From contig JACKBM010000037.1 of the NCBI GenBank assembly GCA_020634575.1, forward strand, positions 6,033 through 70,032: DNA of 64,000 nucleotides. Reading direction: 5' to 3'. A program made the position numbers and the translations under genes. The notes beneath the pieces are model-generated. The model had not been told where the DNA came from. It searched no databases and was given only the letters and a program-made list of their open reading frames with translations. Of this stretch, positions 41,417 through 51,500 are shown piece by piece. The stretch is from Ardenticatenales bacterium (GTDB lineage Bacteria; Chloroflexota; Anaerolineae; Promineifilales; Promineifilaceae). The first letter of the stretch is position 1; the number at the start of each line of letters is the position of its first letter.

Positions 41417-42141
41417 GTGCGCTGACGGTTCGCTGCGACGAAGGTGCGGCCTATCTGCGTGACCGTGGCCTTAACCTGCTGGGGGTTCTCGATGTGGCGG
41501 CTTTGCCCGCCGCCGTTCGCGAGCCCCTGGCAGCGGCCGGCCTGGAGCTGGCCGGGTACCCGTGTCTGGTGGTCATTGGCCATGCCGGCCGGCGCCTCTG
41601 GGCAGAGTTAAACCGGACGCCGTTCAATTCCCCAGATCCGGTCGATGATTACAGCCGGCAGCATACCGCCCATTTTGCTCAGCAATATCTGGGCGACACC
41701 GGCTGGCGGCTGCTGTACCCGAGCGAGGTTTTCTTTCCGCTTAGCCTGTTGGGCGAGTTGGTGGGGTGGGGCCGGCCGTCGCCATTGGGCCTGGGGATGC
41801 ACCCCGAGTATGGCCTTTGGTGGGCCTATCGGACTGTTTTTCTCAGCCAATTGCCGCTGCCTGTGACGGTGCCTGTCGCCACGCCGCATCCGTGTGACAG
41901 CTGTGTGGGCCAGCCTTGCCTGGCCGCCTGTCCGGCCGGTGCCCTCAGCCCCACTGCCGGCTTCGATGTCTATGCTTGTTCTGACTATCGTGTGAGCGCA
42001 GGCTCAAGCTGTGCCGCCCAGTGCCTGGCCCGCCAGGCCTGCCCCGTTGGGGCGCAGCACCGCTATACCCCCGACCAGATCAACTACCATTACCGCCTCT
42101 CCCTGGCGACCATCAAAGCGTACAACGCCGGCGAGGGGTAG
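41413..42141 (+). CDS. QueG-like iron-sulphur protein without the cobalamin domain
   Basis: A 242-residue protein whose C-terminal third has two ferredoxin-type clusters: CDSCVGQPCLAACPAGAL and a second with CxxxCxxxxCP (CAAQCLARQACPVG), preceded by YACSDYR. This resembles the ferredoxin part of epoxyqueuosine reductase, but I do not see its characteristic cobalamin-binding region or HEAT repeats. It overlaps the ArsR-DUF2087 stop by four bases, so the regulator probably controls it. A redox role is likely; substrate unknown. Confidence 0.7.
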   Translation: MSALTVRCDEGAAYLRDRGLNLLGVLDVAALPAAVREPLAAAGLELAGYPCLVVIGHAGRRLWAELNRTPFNSPDPVDDYSRQHTAHFAQQYLGDTGWRLLYPSEVFFPLSLLGELVGWGRPSPLGLGMHPEYGLWWAYRTVFLSQLPLPVTVPVATPHPCDSCVGQPCLAACPAGALSPTAGFDVYACSDYRVSAGSSCAAQCLARQACPVGAQHRYTPDQINYHYRLSLATIKAYNAGEG

Positions 42142-42197
42142 CCCACCCGACGGGTCCACTACCCGACGGGTCCGCCACCCGACGGGTCCACTACCCC
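42142..42197. repeat. Three-copy tandem repeat, period 16
   Basis: ACCCGACGGGTCC occurs at 42145-42157, 42161-42173 and 42177-42189, each a small hairpin, directly after the Fe-S gene. Confidence 0.8.
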
Positions 42198-42266
42198 TCA
42201 CCGGCCGGTGCGTGGGCATTTGCGCTGCTTTAGGTACAATGCGGGACGCCCGTAAGGAGAATTTTG

Positions 42267-43094
42267 ATGGCTACTTCGCCAAGCGACCGGTTACGCTGGC
42301 TCAAACGTGCCCTGTGGGCATTGCTGGGCCTCTTTGTCCTGATGATTGCGCTCCTGGCCGGCTCCATTGCCTTCGACGCCTGGTTTGGCCGCAGTTCAAC
42401 TGAGTTCACCAATGTGTCGTTTCCCGGGCAGGATGGCGCCACACTCTATGGCTACCTGGCGCTGCCGGATGGCCCCGGCCCCCATCCAGCCGTTCTCCTC
42501 ATCCATGAGTGGTGGGGGCTGAATGAGGGGATGCCCGTGCTGGCTGATGCGCTGGCAGCTGAAGGGTATGTTGTGTTGGCTGCGGATGCTTACCGGGGCG
42601 CCCTGACAGCCCAGGTGCCGCGAGCCCTCTGGCTGCGCCTGACCATCCCAGAGGAACAGGTGCGCGCTGACCTGGATGATGCCCTGGATTATCTGCTGGC
42701 TCAGGACGAAGTTGATCCGGAACGGGTGGCGACCATGGGTTTCTGCTTTGGTGGCGGTGAGTCGTTGCAGTTGGGTTTGCGGCAGTCGGAGCGGCTGGCG
42801 GTGACGGTCCTGTACTACGGCTCGGTTGTGACGGATATTGAGGCGCTGCGACCGCTGCGCGATCAGCAAGGGGTGCTGGGCATTTTTGGCGAGGAAGACC
42901 AGCAGATTTTTGTCGAGGATGTGCTGGAGTTTGAGACGGCTTTGAACAGCCTCGAGATCGCCAATGAAGTGACGATTTATGAAGGGGTGGGGCACGCCTT
43001 TTTGAACGAGGACAATTTTGACCAGCCGGGCAGTGCTGGTGACGCCTGGCAGCAGACGCTGGAATTTCTGGCGACAAATTTGCAGGTCGAATAG
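42267..43094 (+). CDS. Membrane-anchored dienelactone-hydrolase-family protein
   Basis: A 275-residue alpha/beta-hydrolase. Residues 12-38 form a single membrane anchor (LKRALWALLGLFVLMIALLAG). The nucleophile is Cys in GFCFGGG, with Asp in FGEEDQQIF and His in GVGHAF, the C-D-H triad of dienelactone hydrolases. The catalytic domain is probably outside the cytoplasm. ATG 42267 has AAGGAGA upstream. Natural ester or lactone substrate is unknown. Confidence 0.88.
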   Translation: MATSPSDRLRWLKRALWALLGLFVLMIALLAGSIAFDAWFGRSSTEFTNVSFPGQDGATLYGYLALPDGPGPHPAVLLIHEWWGLNEGMPVLADALAAEGYVVLAADAYRGALTAQVPRALWLRLTIPEEQVRADLDDALDYLLAQDEVDPERVATMGFCFGGGESLQLGLRQSERLAVTVLYYGSVVTDIEALRPLRDQQGVLGIFGEEDQQIFVEDVLEFETALNSLEIANEVTIYEGVGHAFLNEDNFDQPGSAGDAWQQTLEFLATNLQVE

Positions 43095-43182
43095 GCGGGT
43101 ATCGCCGATGTCACAAAGCGGGCCGCTGCGGTGTTTTAGGGAATAGAGACGCGCCAACTATTGGCTTCAGGATAAACGCAGC

Positions 43183-43746
43183 GTGACAACCCTGTCTGAC
43201 AACTTCCTTTTGCAACAGCTTCACGCCGGCGATGAGGCCAGTTTTGCTCTGCTGTTTCAGCGGCACTATGAGCGTGTCTATGGGCTACTCTTTCGCCTTG
43301 TCGGCAATCGAGCCGAGGCCGAGGATCTGACCCAGGAAGTATTTTTGAAGTTGTACCGGCAGCCCTTGTTGGGCCGGCCGGATGATAACGTGGGTGGCTG
43401 GCTGTATCGCGTGGCCACCAACCTCGGCTACAACGCCATTCGCGATCGCAACCGAAGGCAAGAGCGAGAACTTCTGCTGATCGCGGACCGGCCGGATGGC
43501 GCCGAAGGGCCGCAACAGGCAACCGAGCGGCGTGAGGCCCGCGAACGCGTACAACGTGCGCTGGCAGATTTGAAGCCACGCCAGGTTCAGCTGTTACTGC
43601 TAAGGCAGATGGGGTTCAGCTATGCCGATCTGGCGGACCTGTGCGATGTGGCGCCCGGCTCGGTCGGCAAGCTGCTGCAGCGGGCGGCGGATGCTTTTCG
43701 TGAGGCTTATGCGCGTCTGGGAGAGGATTATGAAGCGGGAACCTGA
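43183..43746 (+). CDS. ECF RNA polymerase sigma factor
   Basis: A 187-residue sigma-70 family ECF protein starting with GTG 43183. Region 2 reads FQRHYERVYGLLFRLVGNRAEAEDLTQEVFLKLYR, and region 4 reads LKPRQVQLLLLRQMGFSYADLADL. The anti-sigma-like membrane gene begins within its last bases, a coupling typical of sigma/anti-sigma pairs. Target promoters cannot be read here. A second ECF gene converges from 48025. Confidence 0.92.
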   Translation: MTTLSDNFLLQQLHAGDEASFALLFQRHYERVYGLLFRLVGNRAEAEDLTQEVFLKLYRQPLLGRPDDNVGGWLYRVATNLGYNAIRDRNRRQERELLLIADRPDGAEGPQQATERREARERVQRALADLKPRQVQLLLLRQMGFSYADLADLCDVAPGSVGKLLQRAADAFREAYARLGEDYEAGT

Positions 43747-44716
43747 GCAAATCGACGATGTATTGGCCAGGCTCGAGGTCCTGGCGCCGCGGGCAGAGGA
43801 AGCCCCGACCCCCGCAGCCGTGGCGCTGGCCCAGCTGCAGACCCGGCCGCTAAAACAGCCGCGCTGGGTTGCCGGCTGGCGCTGGTTGACGCGGCCAACT
43901 GGCGGGCGCCGCTTTGGGTTTGCCCTGGCGTTGCTCTTGCTGCTGATGTTTACCTTTAGCTTTCCGGCCGTGCGCACCGCAGCCAGCGAATTCCTGGGTA
44001 CGTTCCGTGTGCAGCGCTTCGCGCCCATCGCCATTTCGCCGGAGCAAATCGCGGCCCTGTCTGAGTTGGCGGAGCAGGGTTTTGTGCCTGGAAAGATTGA
44101 GCAGATTTCGCCTGGGAGTGCCATTGCCGCTGATGATGCGGCCGAGGCAGCAGAGCTGGTTGGGATGACGCTACAATTCCCGGCAGCCTTGCCCGCGCCG
44201 GCCGATTTCCAGGTCACTGAGGCGCCAGACATGCGCCTGACCATCGACCTGGTCGGTGCCCGCGCCCTGTTGGCAGCGGCCGGTCTTGATCCGCTCATCT
44301 TGCCGGATGCGGTGGATGGGCAGGCTGTGGAAGTCGTGACCAGCCCCGGTGTGACGGCAAGCTGGCCTGATGGTGTCGTGCTATTCCAGACAACCTCGCC
44401 GCAGGTAACCTATCCGCCGGGTGTCGATCTGCAAGTGATGGGTGAAGCGGCGCTGCAATTTTTGGGCATGTCTGCCGCAGAAGCGGCGAACCTGGCGGCC
44501 ACGATTGATTGGACCAGCACCTTCGTTTTGCCCATCCCGACCGGGGTGGCGACCTACGAGGAAGTGGTGGTCGCCGGCGGTCCGGGTCTGCTCATCAGCA
44601 GTCTGGATGGCCAGATGAGTGGCCTCGTCTGGCAAAAGAACGGCAACGTTTACGTGTTGTCCAGTTCAGGCCAGGCTGATTCAGACCTGCTAGCAATAGC
44701 TGATTCCATGCGGTAG
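43730..44716 (+). CDS. Membrane anti-sigma-like protein
   Basis: A 328-residue protein starting at ATG 43730, overlapping the sigma gene by 17 bases. Residues 1-60 are cytoplasmic, with a single membrane helix near 61-80 (FGFALALLLLLMFTFSFPA), and about 240 residues outside. This is the usual anti-sigma topology, though I do not see the zinc-binding HxxxCxxC motif, so its inhibitory domain is unproven. The outer region is alternating strands and may sense an envelope signal. It ends before a strong terminator. Confidence 0.8.
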   Translation: MKREPEQIDDVLARLEVLAPRAEEAPTPAAVALAQLQTRPLKQPRWVAGWRWLTRPTGGRRFGFALALLLLLMFTFSFPAVRTAASEFLGTFRVQRFAPIAISPEQIAALSELAEQGFVPGKIEQISPGSAIAADDAAEAAELVGMTLQFPAALPAPADFQVTEAPDMRLTIDLVGARALLAAAGLDPLILPDAVDGQAVEVVTSPGVTASWPDGVVLFQTTSPQVTYPPGVDLQVMGEAALQFLGMSAAEAANLAATIDWTSTFVLPIPTGVATYEEVVVAGGPGLLISSLDGQMSGLVWQKNGNVYVLSSSGQADSDLLAIADSMR

Positions 44717-44751
44717 TTGGCCGTCAAATTGAGCTGGTTTTGAGCTGAAGG

Positions 44752-44780
44752 GGATACCGGCCGGTATCCTCTTTTTATTT
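44752..44780 (+). terminator. Terminator built on the ACCGGCCGGT palindrome
   Basis: GGATACCGGCCGGTATCC at 44752-44769 is a perfect 18-base palindrome followed by TCTTTTTATTTT, 36 bases after the anti-sigma gene stop. It shows the over-represented decamer used as a terminator stem. Confidence 0.8.
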
Positions 44781-44817
44781 TCGTGTCGGCAAAAAAGCCT
44801 GAAAAACGTTGGATGTA

Positions 44818-44881
44818 TAACCTCCGGGAGGCCCGACCGATCTCGGAGAGAGGTAGCGCATAAAGGACCTCCCGGAGGTTA
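44818..44881. repeat. Dispersed palindrome family A, copy 2, with a second palindrome after it
   Basis: TAACCTCCGGGAGGCC at 44818 pairs with GGACCTCCCGGAGGTTA ending at 44881. A distinct inverted pair CCCCCGGAAGCT / AGCTTCCGGGGG follows at about 44888-44945. Both fill the 300-base gap between converging sigma-factor loci. Confidence 0.8.
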
Positions 44882-45015
44882 GAAGAGCCCCCGGAAGCTG
44901 TCGCAGCACACAAGGGGGAGAATGTGTTGCCAGAGCTTCCGGGGGTTGAGAAAGCGCAGGGACGGTGCTCTACCCGGGCAACCGCCGCCCGCACACTGGG
45001 TAAGCAATTTAGCGA

Positions 45016-47481
45016 TTAATCGTCATCTCCGTGGTCGTCATCATCGTCGCCGCCACTGCCACAGGCGCCAATGGTGTCGCCATGAGCCTGGTGAGCCGGG
45101 ACGGCGTTGGCGGAGACTGTGATGGTGTTTCTGCCCTTGTGGCAGATGGTAACACGGCCGCCGCCATGGTCGTCATCATCGTCGTCGTCATCGTCGCCAC
45201 CGCCGTTGCCGGGAGGCGGCTCGGAGCCGGGCGGGGGCGGTACGATGATGATGATAATTGTGATGACGGTGATGGAGCCGTCTTCATTCATGCAAATCGT
45301 GATCGTGATGGTCGTGTTGCTGGTGATACCGGTTGGGAAGCCGTCATCATCACCTAACGTCAGCGGTGGCAGGCCGGCTACGTTGAGCTGGTTACCGCTC
45401 ACACTCACGACAACCGTTGTCAGGGTGAAGCAGCCACTGGTACCGCTGGTGGCTTCCAGGTCTTCAATCTCGCGGGCCAGTAGCGCGCCATCGTCCAGGA
45501 TGATGCCGCTGACGCGAACCAGGGAACCAACTTCGATGTCGTCGTCGATTTCAGTCTCTTCGTCGGTCAGGATTTCTGTCCCACTGACGACCCAGGGGTC
45601 GATGCTATCCACCACACCGATGAAGCTGAAGGTGTGTTCGTTGCTCTCGCGCAGGTGGATTTCGCTGGCCAGCCAGCTGCCGTCCGCGAGGATCCGGCCG
45701 GTCGCCACAACCTCATCGCCCACTGCGATACCATCATCGATAAGGGTGAACTCGTCCACGGTCAGGCCAACCCCGGCCACATACCACGGGTCCATGTTTT
45801 CCACGATGCCGGTCAACTCAAACTGATTCTCACCATCGTCAACCAGGCTGATTTCTGTCGCCAGCCAGCTACCATCAATGATGTAGCCTTCGGCACGGAC
45901 GAGGTCGCCAATTTCGATGTCGTCATCGATCTCGGTGTTTTCGTCCACGGTCACGTCGATCCCAGCTATCGTCCAGGTGCCTGGAGCGATGGCGGTGACG
46001 ATGCCGACAAATTCAAAGGGCTGGCCCTCATCGATCAGGCTGATCTCGGTGGCCAGGAGGGAGCCATCGGTTTGCACCAGGCCACGCACATGCACGCGAT
46101 CACCCACTTCGATACCCGGGGCGATCTCTGTGTTGGCATCGACCTGGATGCTCTGGCCGGCAACCTGCCAGGCGGTGGTGTCGATCATTTCGACTTCGCC
46201 AGACAGGCTAAACTGATTGGCCGGCGCCTCATGCAGTAACGTGATGACGGCGGCGACCAGCGTGCCATCCGGCAGCATGTAACCCACGACAGCGGCGATG
46301 TCGCCCACCTGCGGGTTGCCGATGATGACGGTGCTGGCGTTGGTGGCAAAGGTCTGCCCGCCGATGGTCCAGCTATCGCCAGTGGCGGTCACTTCGCCTT
46401 CGCCGATGATGACAAAGTAAGGTTGCCCGGGCGGTTCATCGCCCTGGACGACAGACATCTGTCCGCCGGTCACGTATTGGGTACCCTGGGGGTTATTGAC
46501 TTCGACACGCCCCTCGGTCACGAGGAACTGACTTTCCTGGCTGTTCGGGTTGACGTTTACCTGAAACTCAGTGCCTCGCGCCCGGCCGGAGCCGCTGGGG
46601 GTCAGAACTTCGTAGCGGGAGCCGCCGTCGTTGCGGAAGTCGACTTCGTGGCTGGTACTGCCGGAGAGCTGATTGATGACGATGGTGCGCAGCCCCTCGC
46701 CCCGCTTGTTGGCCATCATCTCCGTGATTTCGATTTCGGTGCCTGGTGCGAGTGTCATCTGGCTGCCGTCGTTAAACATAACAACGGCCTCGGAGTAATC
46801 AAGTGTCCGGATGCGTTCGCCGACGCGCAGCTCGGCCAGCTTGCCAAGCGGCTGCCAGCCTTCTTTTTCAGTCCAGATTTCAGCGACGCCCTGGGTAGTG
46901 CGCAGGCCGGCTGTGGTCGTATTGATGTCGGGGCCAATGCCGCTAAAGGGAATGAAGACTGCGAATTGAGCTTCGGCGACAGGAGCTGCCGGAGCTTCTC
47001 CAGGGGTTTCTTCAGGACTTTCAACGACTTCCAGGTTGGGCTGCTTGCTCTCTAGAACACCATTGATGCCCCCGTCTTTATCGGGTCCACCACCGTTCAG
47101 GGCAATGAGAGCGACAAAAAAGATAGCGAGAGCCGCCATAGCCAGACCACCGATAGCCAGAATCTGGGCCGGGCGGCCATTGGATTTTGTCAATCGTTCC
47201 CACAAGGCTTCGAGCCAGCCGCCGTTGGCCGGCGCCTGGCTGGTTGCGGGGGTGACCGGCCGGTCAGGCAGTTGGGCCAGCAGATTACGTCTGGCCTGCT
47301 GCCGAAAAGCCAGGGACGGTTCAACGCGCGGGCGATCGGCCAAGTGTGCGGTCAGATTGAGTAATTCAGCCAGTTCTAAGCCGTCATCCGGCTGCTGCTG
47401 AATGCATTCCTCGGCCGACAAACGCCCGTCGTCGATAGCCTCGATAGATTCCTGATAACGTTGCTCTAGTTCATCAGACAT
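45016..47481 (-). CDS. FecR-domain anti-sigma-like surface protein with DUF5666-type repeats
   Basis: An 821-residue protein from ATG 47481 (AGGAAGG upstream). Residues 1-100 are cytoplasmic and zinc-finger-free, then one membrane helix near 105-125. A FecR domain follows (TTQGVAEIWTEKEGW; RTLDYSEAVVMFNDGS; RGTEFQVNVNPN). Five or six repeats of about 60 residues follow, each with a W.xxG.xIxVDxxTEI.DDIEIGD pattern (DUF5666). The tail is acidic (runs of Asp) around VTICHKGRNTITVSA and HGDTIGACG. The gene overlaps its ECF sigma gene by eight bases. Surface sensing is inference. Confidence 0.82.
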   Translation of the reverse strand: MSDELEQRYQESIEAIDDGRLSAEECIQQQPDDGLELAELLNLTAHLADRPRVEPSLAFRQQARRNLLAQLPDRPVTPATSQAPANGGWLEALWERLTKSNGRPAQILAIGGLAMAALAIFFVALIALNGGGPDKDGGINGVLESKQPNLEVVESPEETPGEAPAAPVAEAQFAVFIPFSGIGPDINTTTAGLRTTQGVAEIWTEKEGWQPLGKLAELRVGERIRTLDYSEAVVMFNDGSQMTLAPGTEIEITEMMANKRGEGLRTIVINQLSGSTSHEVDFRNDGGSRYEVLTPSGSGRARGTEFQVNVNPNSQESQFLVTEGRVEVNNPQGTQYVTGGQMSVVQGDEPPGQPYFVIIGEGEVTATGDSWTIGGQTFATNASTVIIGNPQVGDIAAVVGYMLPDGTLVAAVITLLHEAPANQFSLSGEVEMIDTTAWQVAGQSIQVDANTEIAPGIEVGDRVHVRGLVQTDGSLLATEISLIDEGQPFEFVGIVTAIAPGTWTIAGIDVTVDENTEIDDDIEIGDLVRAEGYIIDGSWLATEISLVDDGENQFELTGIVENMDPWYVAGVGLTVDEFTLIDDGIAVGDEVVATGRILADGSWLASEIHLRESNEHTFSFIGVVDSIDPWVVSGTEILTDEETEIDDDIEVGSLVRVSGIILDDGALLAREIEDLEATSGTSGCFTLTTVVVSVSGNQLNVAGLPPLTLGDDDGFPTGITSNTTITITICMNEDGSITVITIIIIIVPPPPGSEPPPGNGGGDDDDDDDDDHGGGRVTICHKGRNTITVSANAVPAHQAHGDTIGACGSGGDDDDDHGDDD

Positions 47482-48025
47482 GAAAACCTTCCTGAGAGAC
47501 AAGCAAGCTGCGTAGTGCTTTGATGGCGCGGTATTGCAGGGCGCGGACGGCCTGTTCATCGCGCTCCATGACCAGGGCGATTTCTCTGTGACTCAGGCCA
47601 GCAAAGAAGCGGTAGGTCAGGATTTGCTGATGATCAGCCTTTAGCTGCAACATGGTTCTGTCTATCATCGCCTGCTGTTCCCGCTGGCCCACCAGATACT
47701 CGAGTGAGTCATCTGGGGCGGCCAGCGGCGGCGCTTCATCCAGAGCCAGGTTGTTCTTGCGCGTGCGGTAATGATCGATGACTGCGTTGTGGGCGATGCG
47801 GTACAGCCAGAGCCGGAACGGGATTTCCCGCGGCGGGTTCTGGCCCAGGGCCTGCCAGGCACGCAAGAAAACGATCTCTGTCAGATCTTCTGCTTCTTCC
47901 GCCCGTTCAACGCGATAGAAGATGTAGTGATAGATCTCATCCAGGAAAATCTCATAGAGATCCCCAAATGCTTCTTTATCACCTTGAATGGCCTTCGCCA
48001 CTTTCTCTTCGTGTAAATTGGTCAT
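47474..48025 (-). CDS. ECF RNA polymerase sigma factor
   Basis: A 183-residue ECF sigma protein. Region 2: LYEIFLDEIYHYIFYRVERAEEAEDLTEIVFLRAW; region 4: ADHQQILTYRFFAGLSHREIALVMERDEQAVRALQYR. It is read from 48025 toward its partner FecR-domain gene, whose start lies inside its last bases. A possible TATAAT for it lies at 48124-48129 on the minus strand. Regulon unknown. Confidence 0.92.
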   Translation of the reverse strand: MTNLHEEKVAKAIQGDKEAFGDLYEIFLDEIYHYIFYRVERAEEAEDLTEIVFLRAWQALGQNPPREIPFRLWLYRIAHNAVIDHYRTRKNNLALDEAPPLAAPDDSLEYLVGQREQQAMIDRTMLQLKADHQQILTYRFFAGLSHREIALVMERDEQAVRALQYRAIKALRSLLVSQEGFHV

Positions 48026-48123
48026 ATGCAGCGCTGCTAACCTCTCGTTGGCAGGTAAGACGAGGGTGTTGCCAAAACGTGACGGTTTTGCCCAAAATCG
48101 CCATATTCATGTCTGATATCGGC

Positions 48124-48129
48124 ATTATA
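48124..48129 (-). promoter_or_regulatory. Candidate -10 element for the ECF sigma gene
   Basis: A perfect TATAAT on the minus strand about 100 bases before the ATG at 48025, with only a weak -35 at the normal distance. Alternatively an ECF-type promoter is used. Confidence 0.4.
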
Positions 48130-48234
48130 GGGTGGTCGTGGGTAGCAACTGTTAACTGGTTGGCGCTTGCCCCTAGTCAATTTGGGGGATTCGTGGCGGA
48201 AAAAGGGCCCGAACTGCGTTGAGTGTAGTAAATC

Positions 48235-48297
48235 TACCTCCGGGAGGACCTGGCAGCCCATTGGTAAGTCAACAGCTGAAGGTCCTCCCGGAGGTTA
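48235..48297. repeat. Dispersed palindrome family A, copy 3
   Basis: TACCTCCGGGAGGACC at 48235-48250 pairs with GGTCCTCCCGGAGGTTA at 48281-48297. Read on the other strand, the loop begins CTTCAGCTGTTG, close to CTTCAGCAGTTG of copy 1. It lies between the ECF sigma gene and mreB. Confidence 0.85.
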
Positions 48298-48317
48298 GAG
48301 GCGCTGGCTGTTGGCAC

Positions 48318-48343
48318 AAAAAAAGCCCGCACGGGGCGGGCTC
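48318..48343 (-). terminator. Rho-independent terminator of mreB
   Basis: AGCCCGC / GCGGGCT stem at 48324-48330 and 48336-48342; on the minus strand it is followed by a run of T (the AAAAAAA at 48318-48324). It stands about 25 bases after the mreB stop. Confidence 0.85.
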
Positions 48344-48366
48344 TCAAGTTCAATTGTCAGGCTGTG

Positions 48367-49380
48367 CTAGAAGCTCAGGCTGCGCTGCAGAATGGGCAGC
48401 TCATCCAGCGCTTTGCCGGCGCCGAGGGCGGTGCAGGCAATCGGGTTGTCGGCGATGTAGGCGGGGACGCCGGTGGCGCGGGTGATGTAGGTGTCGATAT
48501 CGCGCAGCAGAGCGCCGCCGCCGGTGAGAGCCATGCCCCGGTCAATGATGTCCGAAGCCAGCTCGGGCGGGGTTTTGGAGAGAACGGTGCGCACCACGGT
48601 GGCGATGGCAGTCAGCGACTCGCTAATTGCTTCGACGACTTCGGTGGAGCTGACGGTAATGGTTTTGGGCAGGCCGGAAATCTGGTCACGACCCTGCACC
48701 TGCATCTCCAGCCGCTCTTCCGGCTCGATGGCGGCGCCGATCTTGATTTTGATTTCCTCGGCGGTTGGTTCGCCGATGATCAGGTTGTAGCGCTTGCGGA
48801 TGTAGCTGATGATCGCCTCATCGAGGTGAATGCCGCCGACGCGGACCGATTCAGCGCAGACGATGCCGTTCATGGCCACGACGGCCGCTTCCGTGGAGCC
48901 GCCGCCCAGGTCGACCACCATGTTACCTGTCGGTGTGCCGACAGGTAGGCCGGCGCCGATGGCGGCGGCCAGCGGTTCGGCGATCAGGTGGACTTCACGG
49001 GCGCCGGCGGTCAGGGCGGCCTCGCGGACGGCGCGCCGCTCCACGCTGGTGACGCCGTAGGGGACGGTGATCATGACGATGGGGCGGCGGAAGGAGAACC
49101 GGCCGGTTACCTTATCCAAGAAGTAACGCAGCATCCCCTCCGTCACAAAATAGTCGGCGATCACGCCATTCTGCAATGGCCGCATCACTTCAATCTCTTC
49201 CGGCGTGCGCCCATACATTTCCCGCGCCGCCCGGCCCACTTCCACAATGACCGTACGCCCATCCTGATCCAGGATGGCCACAACGGAAGGCTCCTGCAAG
49301 ACAACACCACGTCCCTGCGAATGCACCAGGACGCTAACGGTGCCGAGATCGATGGCGATGTGAGGTTGCATAAACGGCAT
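48367..49380 (-). CDS. mreB: MreB rod-shape actin homologue
   Basis: A 337-residue actin-fold protein. The phosphate loops are [16 protein letters not shown] near the start and [17 protein letters not shown] in the middle; [20 protein letters not shown] is the adenosine motif. MreB forms membrane filaments that guide cell-wall growth in rods. No mreC or mreD follows; the gene has its own terminator. AGGTGA lies before ATG 49380 (an alternative ATG is 49371). It lies 225 bases from the ATP synthase operon terminator on the same strand. Confidence 0.93.
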   Translation of the reverse strand: MPFMQPHIAIDLGTVSVLVHSQGRGVVLQEPSVVAILDQDGRTVIVEVGRAAREMYGRTPEEIEVMRPLQNGVIADYFVTEGMLRYFLDKVTGRFSFRRPIVMITVPYGVTSVERRAVREAALTAGAREVHLIAEPLAAAIGAGLPVGTPTGNMVVDLGGGSTEAAVVAMNGIVCAESVRVGGIHLDEAIISYIRKRYNLIIGEPTAEEIKIKIGAAIEPEERLEMQVQGRDQISGLPKTITVSSTEVVEAISESLTAIATVVRTVLSKTPPELASDIIDRGMALTGGGALLRDIDTYITRATGVPAYIADNPIACTALGAGKALDELPILQRSLSF

Positions 49381-49488
49381 AACGTCACCTGTTCTTTTCC
49401 AGGAGGCTCATTGGCATGCATTGCTCCTGTCATCCCGAAGGGACCCTGGGTAAAGCTAAACTTTATTGTGCCCCTCGATGGTCCCGAG

Positions 49489-49526
49489 GGAAAAAAAACG
49501 TGATGCGCTTTTTCAGCGCATCACGT
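49489..49526 (-). terminator. Rho-independent terminator of the atp operon
   Basis: ACGTGATGCGCT (49498-49509) and AGCGCATCACGT (49515-49526) form a perfect 12-base stem; on the minus strand it ends in eight T. It is about 80 bases after the atpC stop. Confidence 0.9.
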
Positions 49527-49604
49527 CTATTCTACCCTAATTTGTCAGGGCTTGCCGCCAGGCGACGAAACCCTTCACTTTCACTCAGCTAGCCTGGGCC
49601 AGAC

Positions 49605-50057
49605 CTAGTGATTGTCGTTGCTCATGTCCGGCAGACGGCGGCCCTGGCGCATGGAGCGCTTGCGGCTGACGTCGATGCGGATTTGAGCCCGGCGCAGGGA
49701 CGCCTCAATCTGGGCGTAACGAATCGGATCTTCCTTGACCCCTTCGCTCATCTGCTGCACGGCTCGCTCGCGAGCCCGCTCGGCCCGCTCCAGGTCGATA
49801 TCTTCTGCCTGTTCGGCTGTATCCGCCAGAATAACCACTTTATCTGGTTGTACCTCAACGAAGCCGCCGCCGATGGCATAAAACTCCTCACCTTCGCTAT
49901 GGCGAATGACAACTTCACCAAAGTTCAGGGCGGTGAGCAGCGGGGCATGGTTGGGCAAAATACCCATCACACCCTCAACGCCGGGCAGGCTCACGTAGTT
50001 GACTTCACCAGAATAAAGAAGCCGCTCCTGGGTGACCAGGTCACAATGGATGGGCAT
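49605..50057 (-). CDS. atpC: F1 ATP synthase epsilon subunit
   Basis: A 150-residue protein with the N-terminal beta barrel (MPIHCDLVTQERLLYSGEV; GVEGVMGILPNHAPLLTALN; GGGFVEVQPDKVVILADT) and a C-terminal helical pair. Epsilon joins gamma in the rotor stalk and can inhibit ATP hydrolysis. It is the last gene of the atpAGDC order, 33 bases after atpD, with a strong terminator downstream. Confidence 0.95.
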   Translation of the reverse strand: MPIHCDLVTQERLLYSGEVNYVSLPGVEGVMGILPNHAPLLTALNFGEVVIRHSEGEEFYAIGGGFVEVQPDKVVILADTAEQAEDIDLERAERARERAVQQMSEGVKEDPIRYAQIEASLRRAQIRIDVSRKRSMRQGRRLPDMSNDNH

Positions 50058-50090
50058 GGCTTACCTTCCTTGCACAATGCGCGGCGAGAC

Positions 50091-51497
<1,407 letters not shown>

Positions 51498-51500
51498 CTA

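Noticed and set aside
42142..42197. Possible CRISPR array
   Set aside because: Repeat units of 13 bases with 3-base spacing are far shorter than CRISPR repeats and spacers, and no cas gene is present.
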